Below, piece by piece: positions 17,061 through 24,960 of a stretch of 64,000 nucleotides of DNA (the first letter of the stretch is position 1; the number at the start of each line of letters is the position of its first letter). The notes below the pieces were generated by a model that saw only the letters and a list, made by a program, of their open reading frames with translations, had not been told where the DNA came from and made no database searches. The position numbers were made by a program, and so were the translations under genes. The stretch spans positions 809,478 to 873,477 of the forward strand of contig NZ_KE150421.1 of the NCBI RefSeq assembly GCF_000411295.1, read 5' to 3'. Source of the DNA: Paenisporosarcina sp. HGH0030 (GTDB lineage Bacteria > Bacillota > Bacilli > Bacillales_A > Planococcaceae).

Positions 17061-17101
17061 CGCGGTTCGTAACCTTCTCGCGTTATCAAAACTTCAGGAG
17101 G
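17061..17101 (+). promoter_or_regulatory. Candidate preQ1-I riboswitch in the ypdP leader
   Basis: The leader has a short stem CGCG (17061-17064) with CGCG (17079-17082), a loop containing GUAACC, then an A-rich tail TTATCAAAAC leading into AGGAGG. This resembles the compact translational preQ1-I aptamers of Thermoanaerobacter type (loop GUAACC, tail UUAACAAAAC, then the ribosome binding site). The downstream gene encodes a queuosine-precursor transporter, the expected target. preQ1 binding would fold the tail into an H-type pseudoknot and hide AGGAGG. The loop is 3-4 bases longer than in the textbook aptamer, so folding needs checking. Confidence 0.6.
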
Positions 17102-17107
17102 ATATCT

Positions 17108-17791
17108 ATGTTTAATGAAGTACTTGGATTAGGATTTGCAATAGTCAATATGATATTCGTGTTAATCATGTATAAATTTTTTGGAAGAACGGGATTATTT
17201 GTCTGGGTTGGATTCGCCACTGTTTTAGCAAATATACAAGTAACAAAGCTTATTGAAATTTTTGGCTTGACCGCTACACTCGGCAATGCCATTTATGGAA
17301 GCATTTTTTTGGTAACTGACATTTTAAATGAAAAATACGGCAAGAAAGAAGCCAAAAAAGCAGTATGGTTAGGTTTCACTTCTTTATTAATGATGACTGC
17401 CATCATGCAATTCGTCATCCAGTTCCAGCCAGCCCCTGATGATATTGCACAGGAATCCCTATCGACGATTTTCGGATTGATTCCGCGTATTGCACTTGGA
17501 AGTATGATTGCCTATCTTGTCAGTCAATACACCGATGTTCTCATTTTCAGTTTCATACGCAAACTGTTTCCATCTGACGGTGCATTCTGGATTCGCAATA
17601 ATGGATCGACTATGCTCAGTCAATTACTGGATACACTAATTTTCACCTCTATTGCTTTCTTAGGTGTTTACCCTACTGAAGTTTGGTTAAGTGTATTTGT
17701 ATCAACTTATGTCTTGAAGTTCTTGGTGTCTATACTCGGAACGCCTTTTGGTTACATGGCCAAACGAATGACACCGCTGGATGAAAAATAA
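17108..17791 (+). CDS. ypdP: Queuosine precursor transporter, VUT/YhhQ family (YpdP)
   Basis: A 227-residue membrane protein with about six hydrophobic segments and the family region GNAIYGSIFLVTDILNEKYG (acidic residues plus ILNEKYG). The family (COG1738, YhhQ/QueT-like role) takes up queuosine precursors such as preQ0/preQ1 for tRNA modification. Synteny with ypeQ and an RNase H gene matches B. subtilis ypdP. AGGAGG lies 6 bases before the ATG and is part of the candidate riboswitch, so expression is likely repressed when preQ1 is plentiful. Confidence 0.9.
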   Translation: MFNEVLGLGFAIVNMIFVLIMYKFFGRTGLFVWVGFATVLANIQVTKLIEIFGLTATLGNAIYGSIFLVTDILNEKYGKKEAKKAVWLGFTSLLMMTAIMQFVIQFQPAPDDIAQESLSTIFGLIPRIALGSMIAYLVSQYTDVLIFSFIRKLFPSDGAFWIRNNGSTMLSQLLDTLIFTSIAFLGVYPTEVWLSVFVSTYVLKFLVSILGTPFGYMAKRMTPLDEK

Positions 17792-17803
17792 GGAGTTGTT
17801 TTC

Positions 17804-18199
17804 ATGCTTGAAGTGTATATTGATGGAGCAAGTGCAGGAAACCCAGGTCCGAGCGGTATTGGTATATTCATCAAAGGCGAAGGTCATCAACTTCGCTTTT
17901 CAGAATATATAGGGATTTATGATAATCATACGACAGAATTCATTGCCTTATTACGAGGTCTTGAAGAAGCACAGAAGCTGTCAAAAGAATTGATATCCGT
18001 CAGATCAGATTCACAGATTGTTGTTGCTGCCGTTGAAAAACGATACGCTAAAAACCCAGTGTTTAAGGAATTGCTCGATAAGGCACTTGAAATTGCCGAT
18101 ACTTTTGATTTCTTCTTTATTAAATGGGTGCCGGACAGCTCTAATCTAACTGCCGATCAATTAGCACGAAAAGCCATTATAAAACAAAAGGACTCATAA
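17804..18199 (+). CDS. RNase HI-like protein (YpdQ/YpeP family)
   Basis: A 131-residue RNase H fold protein. The catalytic acidic residues are in place: D7 (YIDGASAGNPGP), E45 (HTTEFIALLRGL), D68 (RSDSQIVV) and a distal D in TADQLARKA. It should cut RNA in RNA:DNA hybrids if active; B. subtilis relatives have been reported as poorly active or inactive, so activity is not assured. It begins 12 bases after ypdP with an AAGGAG ribosome binding site and is probably in the same transcript, thus also under the riboswitch. Confidence 0.88.
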   Translation: MLEVYIDGASAGNPGPSGIGIFIKGEGHQLRFSEYIGIYDNHTTEFIALLRGLEEAQKLSKELISVRSDSQIVVAAVEKRYAKNPVFKELLDKALEIADTFDFFFIKWVPDSSNLTADQLARKAIIKQKDS

Positions 18200-18225
18200 G
18201 CGTAATACGCTTTTGAGTCCTTTTG
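18186..18225 (+). terminator. Terminator of the ypdP operon
   Basis: Arms AAAAGGACTCA and TGAGTCCTTTT around an 18-base loop that itself contains GCG/CGC; it begins inside the last codons of the RNase H gene. Confidence 0.82.
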
Positions 18226-18331
18226 TCTCTTTTTATTAATGGTTTGTGTTATATGTGAGCAATACAATAAAAGCTTCCGAAATATTAACCCTTCAGCTAA
18301 ATTGCAGTGCATCTAATCATTAATTTTGCAC

Positions 18332-18364
18332 AAAAAAACAGATTCTCCGAAGAGAATCTGTTTA
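18332..18364 (-). terminator. Terminator of the second cold-shock gene
   Basis: Arms ACAGATTCTC and GAGAATCTGT around a CGAA loop, with seven A residues at 18332-18338 giving a U-tract on the minus strand. Confidence 0.88.
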
Positions 18365-18380
18365 TAGGTTATTCTTAAAA

Positions 18381-18581
18381 TTAAGCTTTGTTTACGTTAG
18401 TAGCTTGTAGGCCACGTTGTCCTTGCTCGATTTCAAAAGTAACTTCTTGACCTTCGTCAAGAGATTTGAAACCTTCGCTTTGGATAGCGCTGAAATGTAC
18501 GAATACATCGTCTCCGCCGTCACGTTCGATGAATCCAAAACCTTTTTCTGAGTTAAACCATTTTACTTTACCTTGTTCCAT
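18381..18581 (-). CDS. Cold-shock protein (CspA family), second copy
   Basis: A 66-residue cold-shock protein with RNP1 KGFGFIE and RNP2 VFVHF. The start at 18579-18581 ([14 protein letters not shown]) is set by GAGGAGG 8 bases upstream; the frame extension to 18611 covers the leader. Its promoter (18696-18724) leaves a leader of about 110 bases, typical of cold-responsive csp transcripts. It is more acidic and closer to the common CspB/CspC type than the plus-strand copy. Confidence 0.95.
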   Translation of the reverse strand: MEQGKVKWFNSEKGFGFIERDGGDDVFVHFSAIQSEGFKSLDEGQEVTFEIEQGQRGLQATNVNKA

Positions 18582-18695
18582 GTGTGTTTCCTCCTCGTGT
18601 ACTAAGTACACATTGTGTTACTATCCTTGCTCAAATCGTGGAGATAAAATCTCTTACAAGTCTTACTCTTATCCGAACAAAAATAATCCTCTATA

Positions 18696-18724
18696 AATGT
18701 AACATGAAACCTGGGTTAATGCAA
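18696..18724 (-). promoter_or_regulatory. Sigma-A-type promoter of the second cold-shock gene
   Basis: On the minus strand TTGCAT (18724-18719), 17-base spacer, TACATT (18701-18696). The transcript would carry a long 5' leader before the csp start. Confidence 0.6.
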
Positions 18725-18770
18725 ATGAAAAGTTCATGTATTTTCCTAAAAATCAGTTTTTTATTAAGAA

Positions 18771-19601
18771 TTATTTTCCATCAAATTTGCTCAATAGAGC
18801 TCCGATAGCCCCGCTGTATCCATTGTCACTCAAAAACACTGGTGTCCTGTTTTTTCGTCTTGTATAGCTACCAATAACCTTTTGAAGAGGGTCGTTTTCT
18901 GCCAGAGTTGATCCAATATATACAATATGTTCCACATTTTCAGCATCAGCACATTGAATACTTAAAGTTGAAATGACTTCACCAACCAGACCTTGAACTG
19001 TCGCTAGAATATCTTCTCTTGACCGTTCAAGGAACGGCCTTAATCCTGCATCACCAAAATTGCTTGCAGTCAGCCCTCCATCAATAGGCGTTTTATTGCC
19101 ATAATAGATATCACTTACCAACATGTCGACTTCAGCGCGGCTTCCAGTGGCAGATAGCTCAACAATTTGTTTGAACTCATTAACGCCAGTCATTAATGCT
19201 GACATTCCAAGTAATGTCCCCCCACCAATTCCAGTCCCGGCAATTCGTACATGAGCATCTCCTTTAAGAGAATGAATGGATGTACCAGTTCCGATATTGG
19301 TGATGACAGCTTCTTCGAAATTTTGGCCGTCCTTTTTCAACTGATATTTGACACCAGCAACTGTTGCATCAAATTCCACCAGATAATGTAGATTTTCATG
19401 GGATTTCAAAAAAGTCTTTAATTGTTCAGCACGGCCACCGGTAAGTCCGATTTGAATATCATCTTTAAATGTAGTAATCCAATCACTTACCTTTTGCAAA
19501 TCTGCGGAAGGAAAGTGTATCAAATTCAACTGTTGGTCTTCTTCAAAGTAAGCGATTTTGGTTAAAGTACCACCGACATCTATTCCAATTGCTTGTACCA
19601 T
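18771..19601 (-). CDS. coaW: Type II pantothenate kinase CoaW
   Basis: A 276-residue ASKHA-fold kinase: phosphate-1 motif GIDVGGTLTK (6-15), the region TNIGTGTS with the adenosine/phosphate loop, and IAGTGIGGGTLLGMSALM. It phosphorylates pantothenate, the first step of CoA synthesis, and belongs to the staphylococcal/eukaryotic-like type II class rather than CoaA or CoaX. The ATG is preceded by AAAGGAG. It stands alone between a terminator and the csp leader. Confidence 0.9.
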   Translation of the reverse strand: MVQAIGIDVGGTLTKIAYFEEDQQLNLIHFPSADLQKVSDWITTFKDDIQIGLTGGRAEQLKTFLKSHENLHYLVEFDATVAGVKYQLKKDGQNFEEAVITNIGTGTSIHSLKGDAHVRIAGTGIGGGTLLGMSALMTGVNEFKQIVELSATGSRAEVDMLVSDIYYGNKTPIDGGLTASNFGDAGLRPFLERSREDILATVQGLVGEVISTLSIQCADAENVEHIVYIGSTLAENDPLQKVIGSYTRRKNRTPVFLSDNGYSGAIGALLSKFDGK

Positions 19602-19623
19602 ATCTATTCTCCTTTAAACACAC

Positions 19624-19651
19624 GAAAAAGCGTCGCTTTCGGGCGACGCTC
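19624..19651 (-). terminator. Terminator after the SRPBCC gene
   Basis: Perfect arms AGCGTCGC (19629-19636) and GCGACGCT (19643-19650), U-tract TTTTT on the minus strand. Confidence 0.82.
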
Positions 19652-19658
19652 AAAGTTG

Positions 19659-20111
19659 TTATGTGCGATTGCTCTCTGCCACTTGTTTTACACGTTCTAC
19701 GAATTCGACAATTACTTTGTCATTGCCAAATAACAAGAATAGTTTAATGAACCATTTTAACGGATTATTTGTGGTTATATAAACAAATTTCGTTTTAGAA
19801 TCAGGTAATGCTTCGACTTCATATTTCGCAGTAATCTCAAATAATTTCGCAAGCGTAAATGCTACTTTCATATGTTTGTGAGTTGGAGTGTTTTCGTATT
19901 CGGTAACGTGCACATCATAGGCTTCTACACGATTGCCTTCACGGTATTCTTGGCGATAAACACTGCCCACAACTTCTTGCGTTTCAGTGACGGGCGTATT
20001 GCTGACTACTTTCGGCATGATTTGTTGCATCTTTTCCAAGTCGCCGTCCAAATACTTCCACACATCTTCAATTGGTGCATCAATAACAATTGATTTCGTC
20101 CATCGTTTCAA
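19659..20111 (-). CDS. SRPBCC-superfamily (START-like) protein
   Basis: A protein of about 150 residues with the polyketide-cyclase/START-like pattern: a basic first strand (KRWTKSIVIDAPIEDVWKYL), a beta-rich middle (VGSVYRQEYREGNRVEAYDV) and a long C-terminal helix (NDKVIVEFVERVKQVAE). These proteins bind hydrophobic ligands; the ligand here is unknown. The start is probably TTG at 20109-20111, about 8 bases after GAGGAA; a TTG six codons upstream overlaps that site. Not in an obvious operon. Confidence 0.75.
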   Translation of the reverse strand: MKRWTKSIVIDAPIEDVWKYLDGDLEKMQQIMPKVVSNTPVTETQEVVGSVYRQEYREGNRVEAYDVHVTEYENTPTHKHMKVAFTLAKLFEITAKYEVEALPDSKTKFVYITTNNPLKWFIKLFLLFGNDKVIVEFVERVKQVAESNRT

Positions 20112-20175
20112 GTGGACACTTCCTCTCAAACTTCATACATATAGTTTAGAGAAAACTCCACATTTAGACAACCTC

Positions 20176-21111
20176 TTATTTTCGATACACATGTATTTTA
20201 TAGGCACTCCATTGTTCTTCCAACTCTCTCATGTGAACGGTTTTCCATGGGTTGAAAAATACTTGACCATTTTTATTGAAGAAGTAGTTTTGATCGATAT
20301 GGAAACTTGCATGAATGATTTGATTTTTGTCATCTTTCCACACGAGGATATCATGTTGGAAAATGGCATCCATGGACAAAGGCACTTCTTTATAACCAAG
20401 TTGTGTCAGGCCATTAATAAATGTGGTCGGGTGAACCCATTCCTTAATAATCCAGTCTAACGTATAACCCTCCTGAATCGATGCCGCAGCAAATAAAGTG
20501 GATGACAAACAATTGGCTCCATGTTCATTTGGATACGTGTTGACATATGTACTTGTGACACTTTCCGTAGGTACATACGGATCAAATATTCCTGGAGTAT
20601 CGTAATCAAAGGCAATGCGATTCAGTAAATCCGATTTTAACGACTTCGGCAATTGGTTCCATACTTCTTTCTGAATAGCTGTGTATTGTCGACTATTCGA
20701 AAAAAATTCGTATGGTGCCAACAGCGATTTAGCAGGCTCTCTCAAAATCCCTTCGAAATAACGAGCTTCAAATACCAGTCCTCTTCCTACCTGTTGCTGA
20801 ATTTTCAATATCGCTGTCTTTACCTTTTGATCCAAAGAAGGAAAGACACGATGTGGCAAGACAACTACTGTAGTAATGTCTTTCGACAATGTCCAATACG
20901 TGTAGCAGCTGGCATATGAAACCGCAGTATATGTCGGATGCTTCATAAATTCTTCTTTTGAAAAAAGTAAACAATTCTTGCCAAACTCTTTCAATAAATG
21001 TTTATCTTGCTCTCTTAGAAAGAACACATCTTTTTCTGGGATGAATGCCTCTTCCCATTTTTCCAATTTCCCTTGACTCAAATTAATACGCTTACTCAAA
21101 AAAACCACCAA
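20176..21111 (-). CDS. Uncharacterised protein with a possible NlpC/P60-like cysteine-hydrolase half
   Basis: A 311-residue protein without signal peptide or membrane segment. I do not recognise the family. In the C-terminal half the order Cys201 (GANCLSSTLFAAAS), HDILVWKD (253-260), His267 (IIHASFHID) and a polar residue near 279 (FFNKNG) imitates the Cys-His-polar triad and the GDxVxF strand of NlpC/P60-type papain-like enzymes. Residues 20-125 appear to be a separate alpha/beta part. The start is uncertain: TTG, GTG or a TTG four codons in (21099) follow the GAGG/GGTGG sites. It sits between an SRPBCC gene and a UvrD-like helicase with no operon partner. Confidence 0.6.
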   Translation of the reverse strand: MVVFLSKRINLSQGKLEKWEEAFIPEKDVFFLREQDKHLLKEFGKNCLLFSKEEFMKHPTYTAVSYASCYTYWTLSKDITTVVVLPHRVFPSLDQKVKTAILKIQQQVGRGLVFEARYFEGILREPAKSLLAPYEFFSNSRQYTAIQKEVWNQLPKSLKSDLLNRIAFDYDTPGIFDPYVPTESVTSTYVNTYPNEHGANCLSSTLFAAASIQEGYTLDWIIKEWVHPTTFINGLTQLGYKEVPLSMDAIFQHDILVWKDDKNQIIHASFHIDQNYFFNKNGQVFFNPWKTVHMRELEEQWSAYKIHVYRK

Positions 21112-21164
21112 CCTCTATAGATTCCTACCTATACTACCAATACTTCATGACGTTCCTGTAACAT

Positions 21165-23327
21165 TCACTTTACAATCAAGTCCTTCTGAACCGCACTGTC
21201 CTTTGCAAGCAAACCTTTGTCTAAAATCATTTGAATCACCAGTTCTTTTTGAGTTTCCCCAAATTGCAGGATGATTCGATCACTTTTTAGTTGAACGATA
21301 TGACCTTCACCAAATTTCTTATGAACAATCTTAAGACCAACTGTCATTTCTCGTATTTCACGAATGGTATTTGGATTCTCGGGGTCTACCTGTTTCGTCA
21401 CAGCTTCACTTTGTTTCGAATTTTTCAGCAGAATGCTTCTTACTTCACTAATAAACCGCGATTCAACCTTTTCTTTCCCATCCTTCTCTGCATACGTCAA
21501 CAATTCCAGATGTTGTCGTGCTCTCGTCATTCCCACGTAAAATAAGCGTCTCGCTTCCTCAAGCTTTTCGGTGTCCCGCTGGTCTTCGTCAGATGGAATC
21601 GTTCCATTATGACAATCAATCATGTACACATGATCGAATTCCAACCCTTTTGCACTGTGAAAAGTGGATAACGTGACGGCGTTTGGATCTTTGATCTTTT
21701 TTGCTTTTTGCGTAAGCTCATCCAATTCTTTTAATCGCTTGGCAAATGCCTCCATCGTCGTGAATGGCTCAGCGATTTGTTCGAGTGTACGGATCATGTC
21801 GAGAAGCACTTCAATACGAAATCCAAATTTCTCTGCACGGTTTTGTAAAACTTGTTCATAACCGAGTTTTTCTCTTATTAAACGAATGACGCTTTTCGGA
21901 CGCGATTCTTTCATTTGCTCATAGATCGTTGCATAGCTCTGCAATGATTTAATTTGATAATCCTTTAACGGGACGTGTCTAGAAAGAAGCTGAAAGACAT
22001 TTCCTGCTTCTTCAATGCGCTCAAATTTGCGAATTTGGTCGTTTGATAAATACAGATTGAATTTCCGTGCAATTTTCAGGAAAATATCTTTTCGTTCTAA
22101 ATTAAAACTTAATCGCATGAAATTCAATATATCGTCAACTACCCAATGAGAAAAAAATCGTTGATCGACATCTTTCATATAAAACGGAATGCCTCTTCGT
22201 TCCAACTCGCTTATATAAAGAATGGCACTTGCATTATTCCGGAAAAGAATGGCTGCACTGCTCGTTTCCTTTAAATCAAGCAGTCCATATATGACATATC
22301 TCATTTGGGCTTGATCGTCATGCAATCGTTTCAATTCAATATCCAATACAGGGCTGTTTTTTGTAAACATTTCTTTCTTGTACCTGATAGTGTTTCTTTT
22401 GATGAATTGATTGGCAACCGAGACGATATTGGCAGATGAACGATAGTTTTGTTCCATCTTCAATATTTTGGCGTCTGGATACGTCTCTTTAAAGTTAAGT
22501 AAGTATGAAGGGTCTGCAGCTCGCCACGAATAAATCGTTTGATCATCATCTGCCACGACACATAAATTCCGATGCCCTTCAACAAGCTTTTCAACAATTG
22601 CATGTTGAACTCTCGAAGTATCTTGGCTTTCATCTGTTAACACGTAATCATACAATTTCGAGAAACTTTCCATGATGTGTCTGTCTGTAGATAAAGCTTC
22701 GTAAGCAATTACGAGCAAATCATCAAAATCCAGCCAAAGATGAGAAGGATTTTGTGTTTTAATCGCTTCATATTGAATCGCAATTTTTACGGCTTCCGGA
22801 TTTGGAAGTGCTTCGTCTTTCCATCGTGCTTCTGGAATCATTTTGTTTTTGATGAAACTGATAAACTGAATCATCTCTTGCAACTGATCGTCAGTACAAT
22901 CTTCTTTTAGCGCTTGTTTATATAAATCCTTCAGAATTTGTGATTTCATCGGTGCATTATTGGTAGGAGTTCCTTCTATTAATGTAAATGAAATCCCTTG
23001 GCTCTTTAAAAAGCGTGATGTAATCGAAAAAGCCAAGCTATGAATGGTTGAAAAAGCGACTTGATTTAATGAAGGAAAAAACTGTTCAAAGCGTGATTTC
23101 ATATCTTGGGCAGAAGCTCGACTGAATGTTATGGCTTTAATACGTCGGGGTTCTACACCTTTCTCTTCAATTAAATATCCTATGCGCATAATCAACGTCG
23201 TTGTCTTACCGGAACCTGGACATGCCAATAACAGAAGTGGTCCTTCCGTTTGGCAAACTGCTTTTTGTTGTACTTTATTTAAATGAACATTATGACTGAT
23301 CGCTTGTCTTTCAAAAAACGTAGGCAT
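21165..23327 (-). CDS. Superfamily 1 DNA helicase, UvrD/PcrA-like (YjcD type)
   Basis: A 720-residue SF1A helicase. Walker A is ACPGSGKTTTL (35-45), motif Ia AITFSRASAQDMK, motif II TDESQDTS (DExQ), motif III VVADDDQTIYSWRAADP, motif IV MEQNYRSS, motif V VTLSTFHSAKGLEFDHVYM and motif VI FYVGMTRARQHLEL. A small C-terminal beta-barrel (KIVHKKFGEGHIVQL) resembles the PcrA Tudor-like RNA-polymerase-binding end. It should unwind DNA 3'-5' in repair or recombination. The closest named relative I can offer is B. subtilis YjcD; canonical pcrA would lie beside ligA, which is absent here. AAAGGAG lies 7 bases before the ATG. Confidence 0.88.
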   Translation of the reverse strand: MPTFFERQAISHNVHLNKVQQKAVCQTEGPLLLLACPGSGKTTTLIMRIGYLIEEKGVEPRRIKAITFSRASAQDMKSRFEQFFPSLNQVAFSTIHSLAFSITSRFLKSQGISFTLIEGTPTNNAPMKSQILKDLYKQALKEDCTDDQLQEMIQFISFIKNKMIPEARWKDEALPNPEAVKIAIQYEAIKTQNPSHLWLDFDDLLVIAYEALSTDRHIMESFSKLYDYVLTDESQDTSRVQHAIVEKLVEGHRNLCVVADDDQTIYSWRAADPSYLLNFKETYPDAKILKMEQNYRSSANIVSVANQFIKRNTIRYKKEMFTKNSPVLDIELKRLHDDQAQMRYVIYGLLDLKETSSAAILFRNNASAILYISELERRGIPFYMKDVDQRFFSHWVVDDILNFMRLSFNLERKDIFLKIARKFNLYLSNDQIRKFERIEEAGNVFQLLSRHVPLKDYQIKSLQSYATIYEQMKESRPKSVIRLIREKLGYEQVLQNRAEKFGFRIEVLLDMIRTLEQIAEPFTTMEAFAKRLKELDELTQKAKKIKDPNAVTLSTFHSAKGLEFDHVYMIDCHNGTIPSDEDQRDTEKLEEARRLFYVGMTRARQHLELLTYAEKDGKEKVESRFISEVRSILLKNSKQSEAVTKQVDPENPNTIREIREMTVGLKIVHKKFGEGHIVQLKSDRIILQFGETQKELVIQMILDKGLLAKDSAVQKDLIVK

Positions 23328-23345
23328 TCTTAGACTCCTTTACAA

Positions 23346-23382
23346 GAAAAAAATCGCTATCTTTTTATAGATAACGATTTTA
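23346..23382 (-). terminator. Terminator after the AHSA1-like gene
   Basis: Arms AAATCGCTATCT and AGATAACGATTT (one mismatch) around TTTTAT, with a U-tract on the minus strand. Confidence 0.7.
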
Positions 23383-23458
23383 CATATTTTCGAGTATAAC
23401 AGAACGTTTATTCTATGGCGAACGTTCATCACGCCTAATAAAAAGAGAATAAAAGGAT

Positions 23459-23914
23459 TTATGCTTGAATTGCTTTAAGTGTTTCTCCTGTTTCCAAATA
23501 ACTTTTCAAATTGCTCATAATTGCCGGCCATCCGTTATTAGCCCCCAAAAAAGTATCTGATGAATCGACTATATCACTTACCGCTAAATTCGAGTGAATG
23601 AGCGTAAGTTTCACTGTATCATCCATCTCTTTTAGTGAAAATGTAACGACTGAGGGTTCATTACGTAAAGTAGGATTCTCAGGAGCTGACCACGTATACG
23701 ACAGCTTTTCATAGGGAATGACTTCCACAAGTTCACCTGTTACATCCAGTTTTTCTGCTCTAAAAAAAGAAACATACTCTCCCAATTTCCAAGATGATTG
23801 AAGTTTACTACCAAAGAAATAGCGCTCGGTATCTTCACTGTTTGTCAGTGCTTGCCAAAGTCTTTCCGGGTTGGTTCGGATATACGTGGTATAAACAAAA
23901 GTTTGGTTTGACAA
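23459..23914 (-). CDS. AHSA1-family SRPBCC protein
   Basis: A 151-residue protein with the activator-of-Hsp90-ATPase-homologue-1 pattern: VYTTYIRTNPERLWQALTN at the start, SWKLGEYVSFF, and W-rich C-terminus GWPAIMSNLKSYLETG. In bacteria these are small-ligand-binding or stress-linked proteins of unknown role, often next to ArsR regulators; no ArsR gene is adjacent here. The start is TTG with a GGGGGTG ribosome binding site 7 bases upstream. It is transcribed away from the lipid-kinase gene. Confidence 0.82.
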   Translation of the reverse strand: MSNQTFVYTTYIRTNPERLWQALTNSEDTERYFFGSKLQSSWKLGEYVSFFRAEKLDVTGELVEVIPYEKLSYTWSAPENPTLRNEPSVVTFSLKEMDDTVKLTLIHSNLAVSDIVDSSDTFLGANNGWPAIMSNLKSYLETGETLKAIQA

Positions 23915-23993
23915 TTTCTTTCACCCCCACTAAGTATGTTAAAGTAATTTCAAATGATTTTATCAATATTATACTTCAAGAGAAGGTGAAAAG

Positions 23994-24893
23994 ATGTCCC
24001 GTTTCAATCATGGCGTTCTGTTATTTAATGGGCAAGCTGGACAGGACTCTGAAGAAGAAGCTTTATCACTTGTCGTTCCGGTTATTGCGACCCATTGTCA
24101 CAAACTGACCATTGTACAGACATTATCTCCTGACGAGTTTAAACAAGCATGCATGGACGCATCGTATGCGGATGTTTTATTTATAATGGGTGGAGATGGA
24201 ACGCTGCATACAGCTGTTCAAGTATTAGAAAAGATTGAAAATCTCCCTATCATCGGTTTACTTCCTGGAGGGACATGCAATGATTTTGCACGTACATTAG
24301 ACATCCCGCCTTTTCTTAAAGAAGCAGCTGAAACAATTGTTACCGGAGTCGTTCAAGATGTAGATTTAGCACAAATAAATGATGGCTTATTTATGAACTT
24401 CGCTGGAATTGGATTAATTGCCGACGCTTCCGAGAACATTAATCCCAATCTCAAAGAAAAGTACGGTAAGCTAAGCTATTTCATGAGTGCTTTACAAACG
24501 TTTAGTCAAAGTGAACCGTTTTCTATTCATTTGGAGATTGATGGCACTACGTATAATGAAGAAGCTGTCATGTTACTCGTTATGAATGGAAAATCCATCG
24601 GAACCCATCGCTTCCCTCTCGACATCATTGATCCTAGTGATGGACAATTGGATGTGGTGCTCATACAATCGTCAACTATGGCAGCCATACGTGAATGGTT
24701 TTCATTAAATCAACCAGATATAATGCCGGATGATTTGAAGAATGTGACCCATTATACCGGTAAACATATTGTGATTCGTACCGATGAACCGAAAAAAGTG
24801 GATACTGACGGAGAGATTTATTTAGAAACGCCTGTTGAAATAACAGTAAAGCCAAAATCCGTTCGATTTTTGGTGCCGAATAAGAACAATTAA
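23994..24893 (+). CDS. Diacylglycerol kinase-like lipid kinase (YegS/BmrU family)
   Basis: A 299-residue cytosolic/peripheral lipid kinase with the DAGK catalytic signature: LFIMGGDGTLHTA (the GGDGT loop) and LLPGGTCNDFARTL. The C-terminal beta-sandwich includes VDTDGEIYLETPVEITVKPKSVRFLVP. The family includes DgkB and uncharacterised YegS/BmrU/YtlR proteins; the substrate here (diacylglycerol or another lipid) is not determined. AAGGTG lies 6 bases before the ATG; monocistronic with its own terminator. Confidence 0.87.
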   Translation: MSRFNHGVLLFNGQAGQDSEEEALSLVVPVIATHCHKLTIVQTLSPDEFKQACMDASYADVLFIMGGDGTLHTAVQVLEKIENLPIIGLLPGGTCNDFARTLDIPPFLKEAAETIVTGVVQDVDLAQINDGLFMNFAGIGLIADASENINPNLKEKYGKLSYFMSALQTFSQSEPFSIHLEIDGTTYNEEAVMLLVMNGKSIGTHRFPLDIIDPSDGQLDVVLIQSSTMAAIREWFSLNQPDIMPDDLKNVTHYTGKHIVIRTDEPKKVDTDGEIYLETPVEITVKPKSVRFLVPNKNN

Positions 24894-24925
24894 AAAAGCA
24901 GCTGCCTTTTTGGCAACTGCTTTTC
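24893..24925 (+). terminator. Terminator after the lipid kinase gene
   Basis: Arms AAAAGCAGCTGCC and GGCAACTGCTTTT with a short T-rich loop, directly after the stop codon. Confidence 0.85.
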
Positions 24926-24960
24926 GTTTTATTTTTAGTTTACATAATATTATTATCTTA

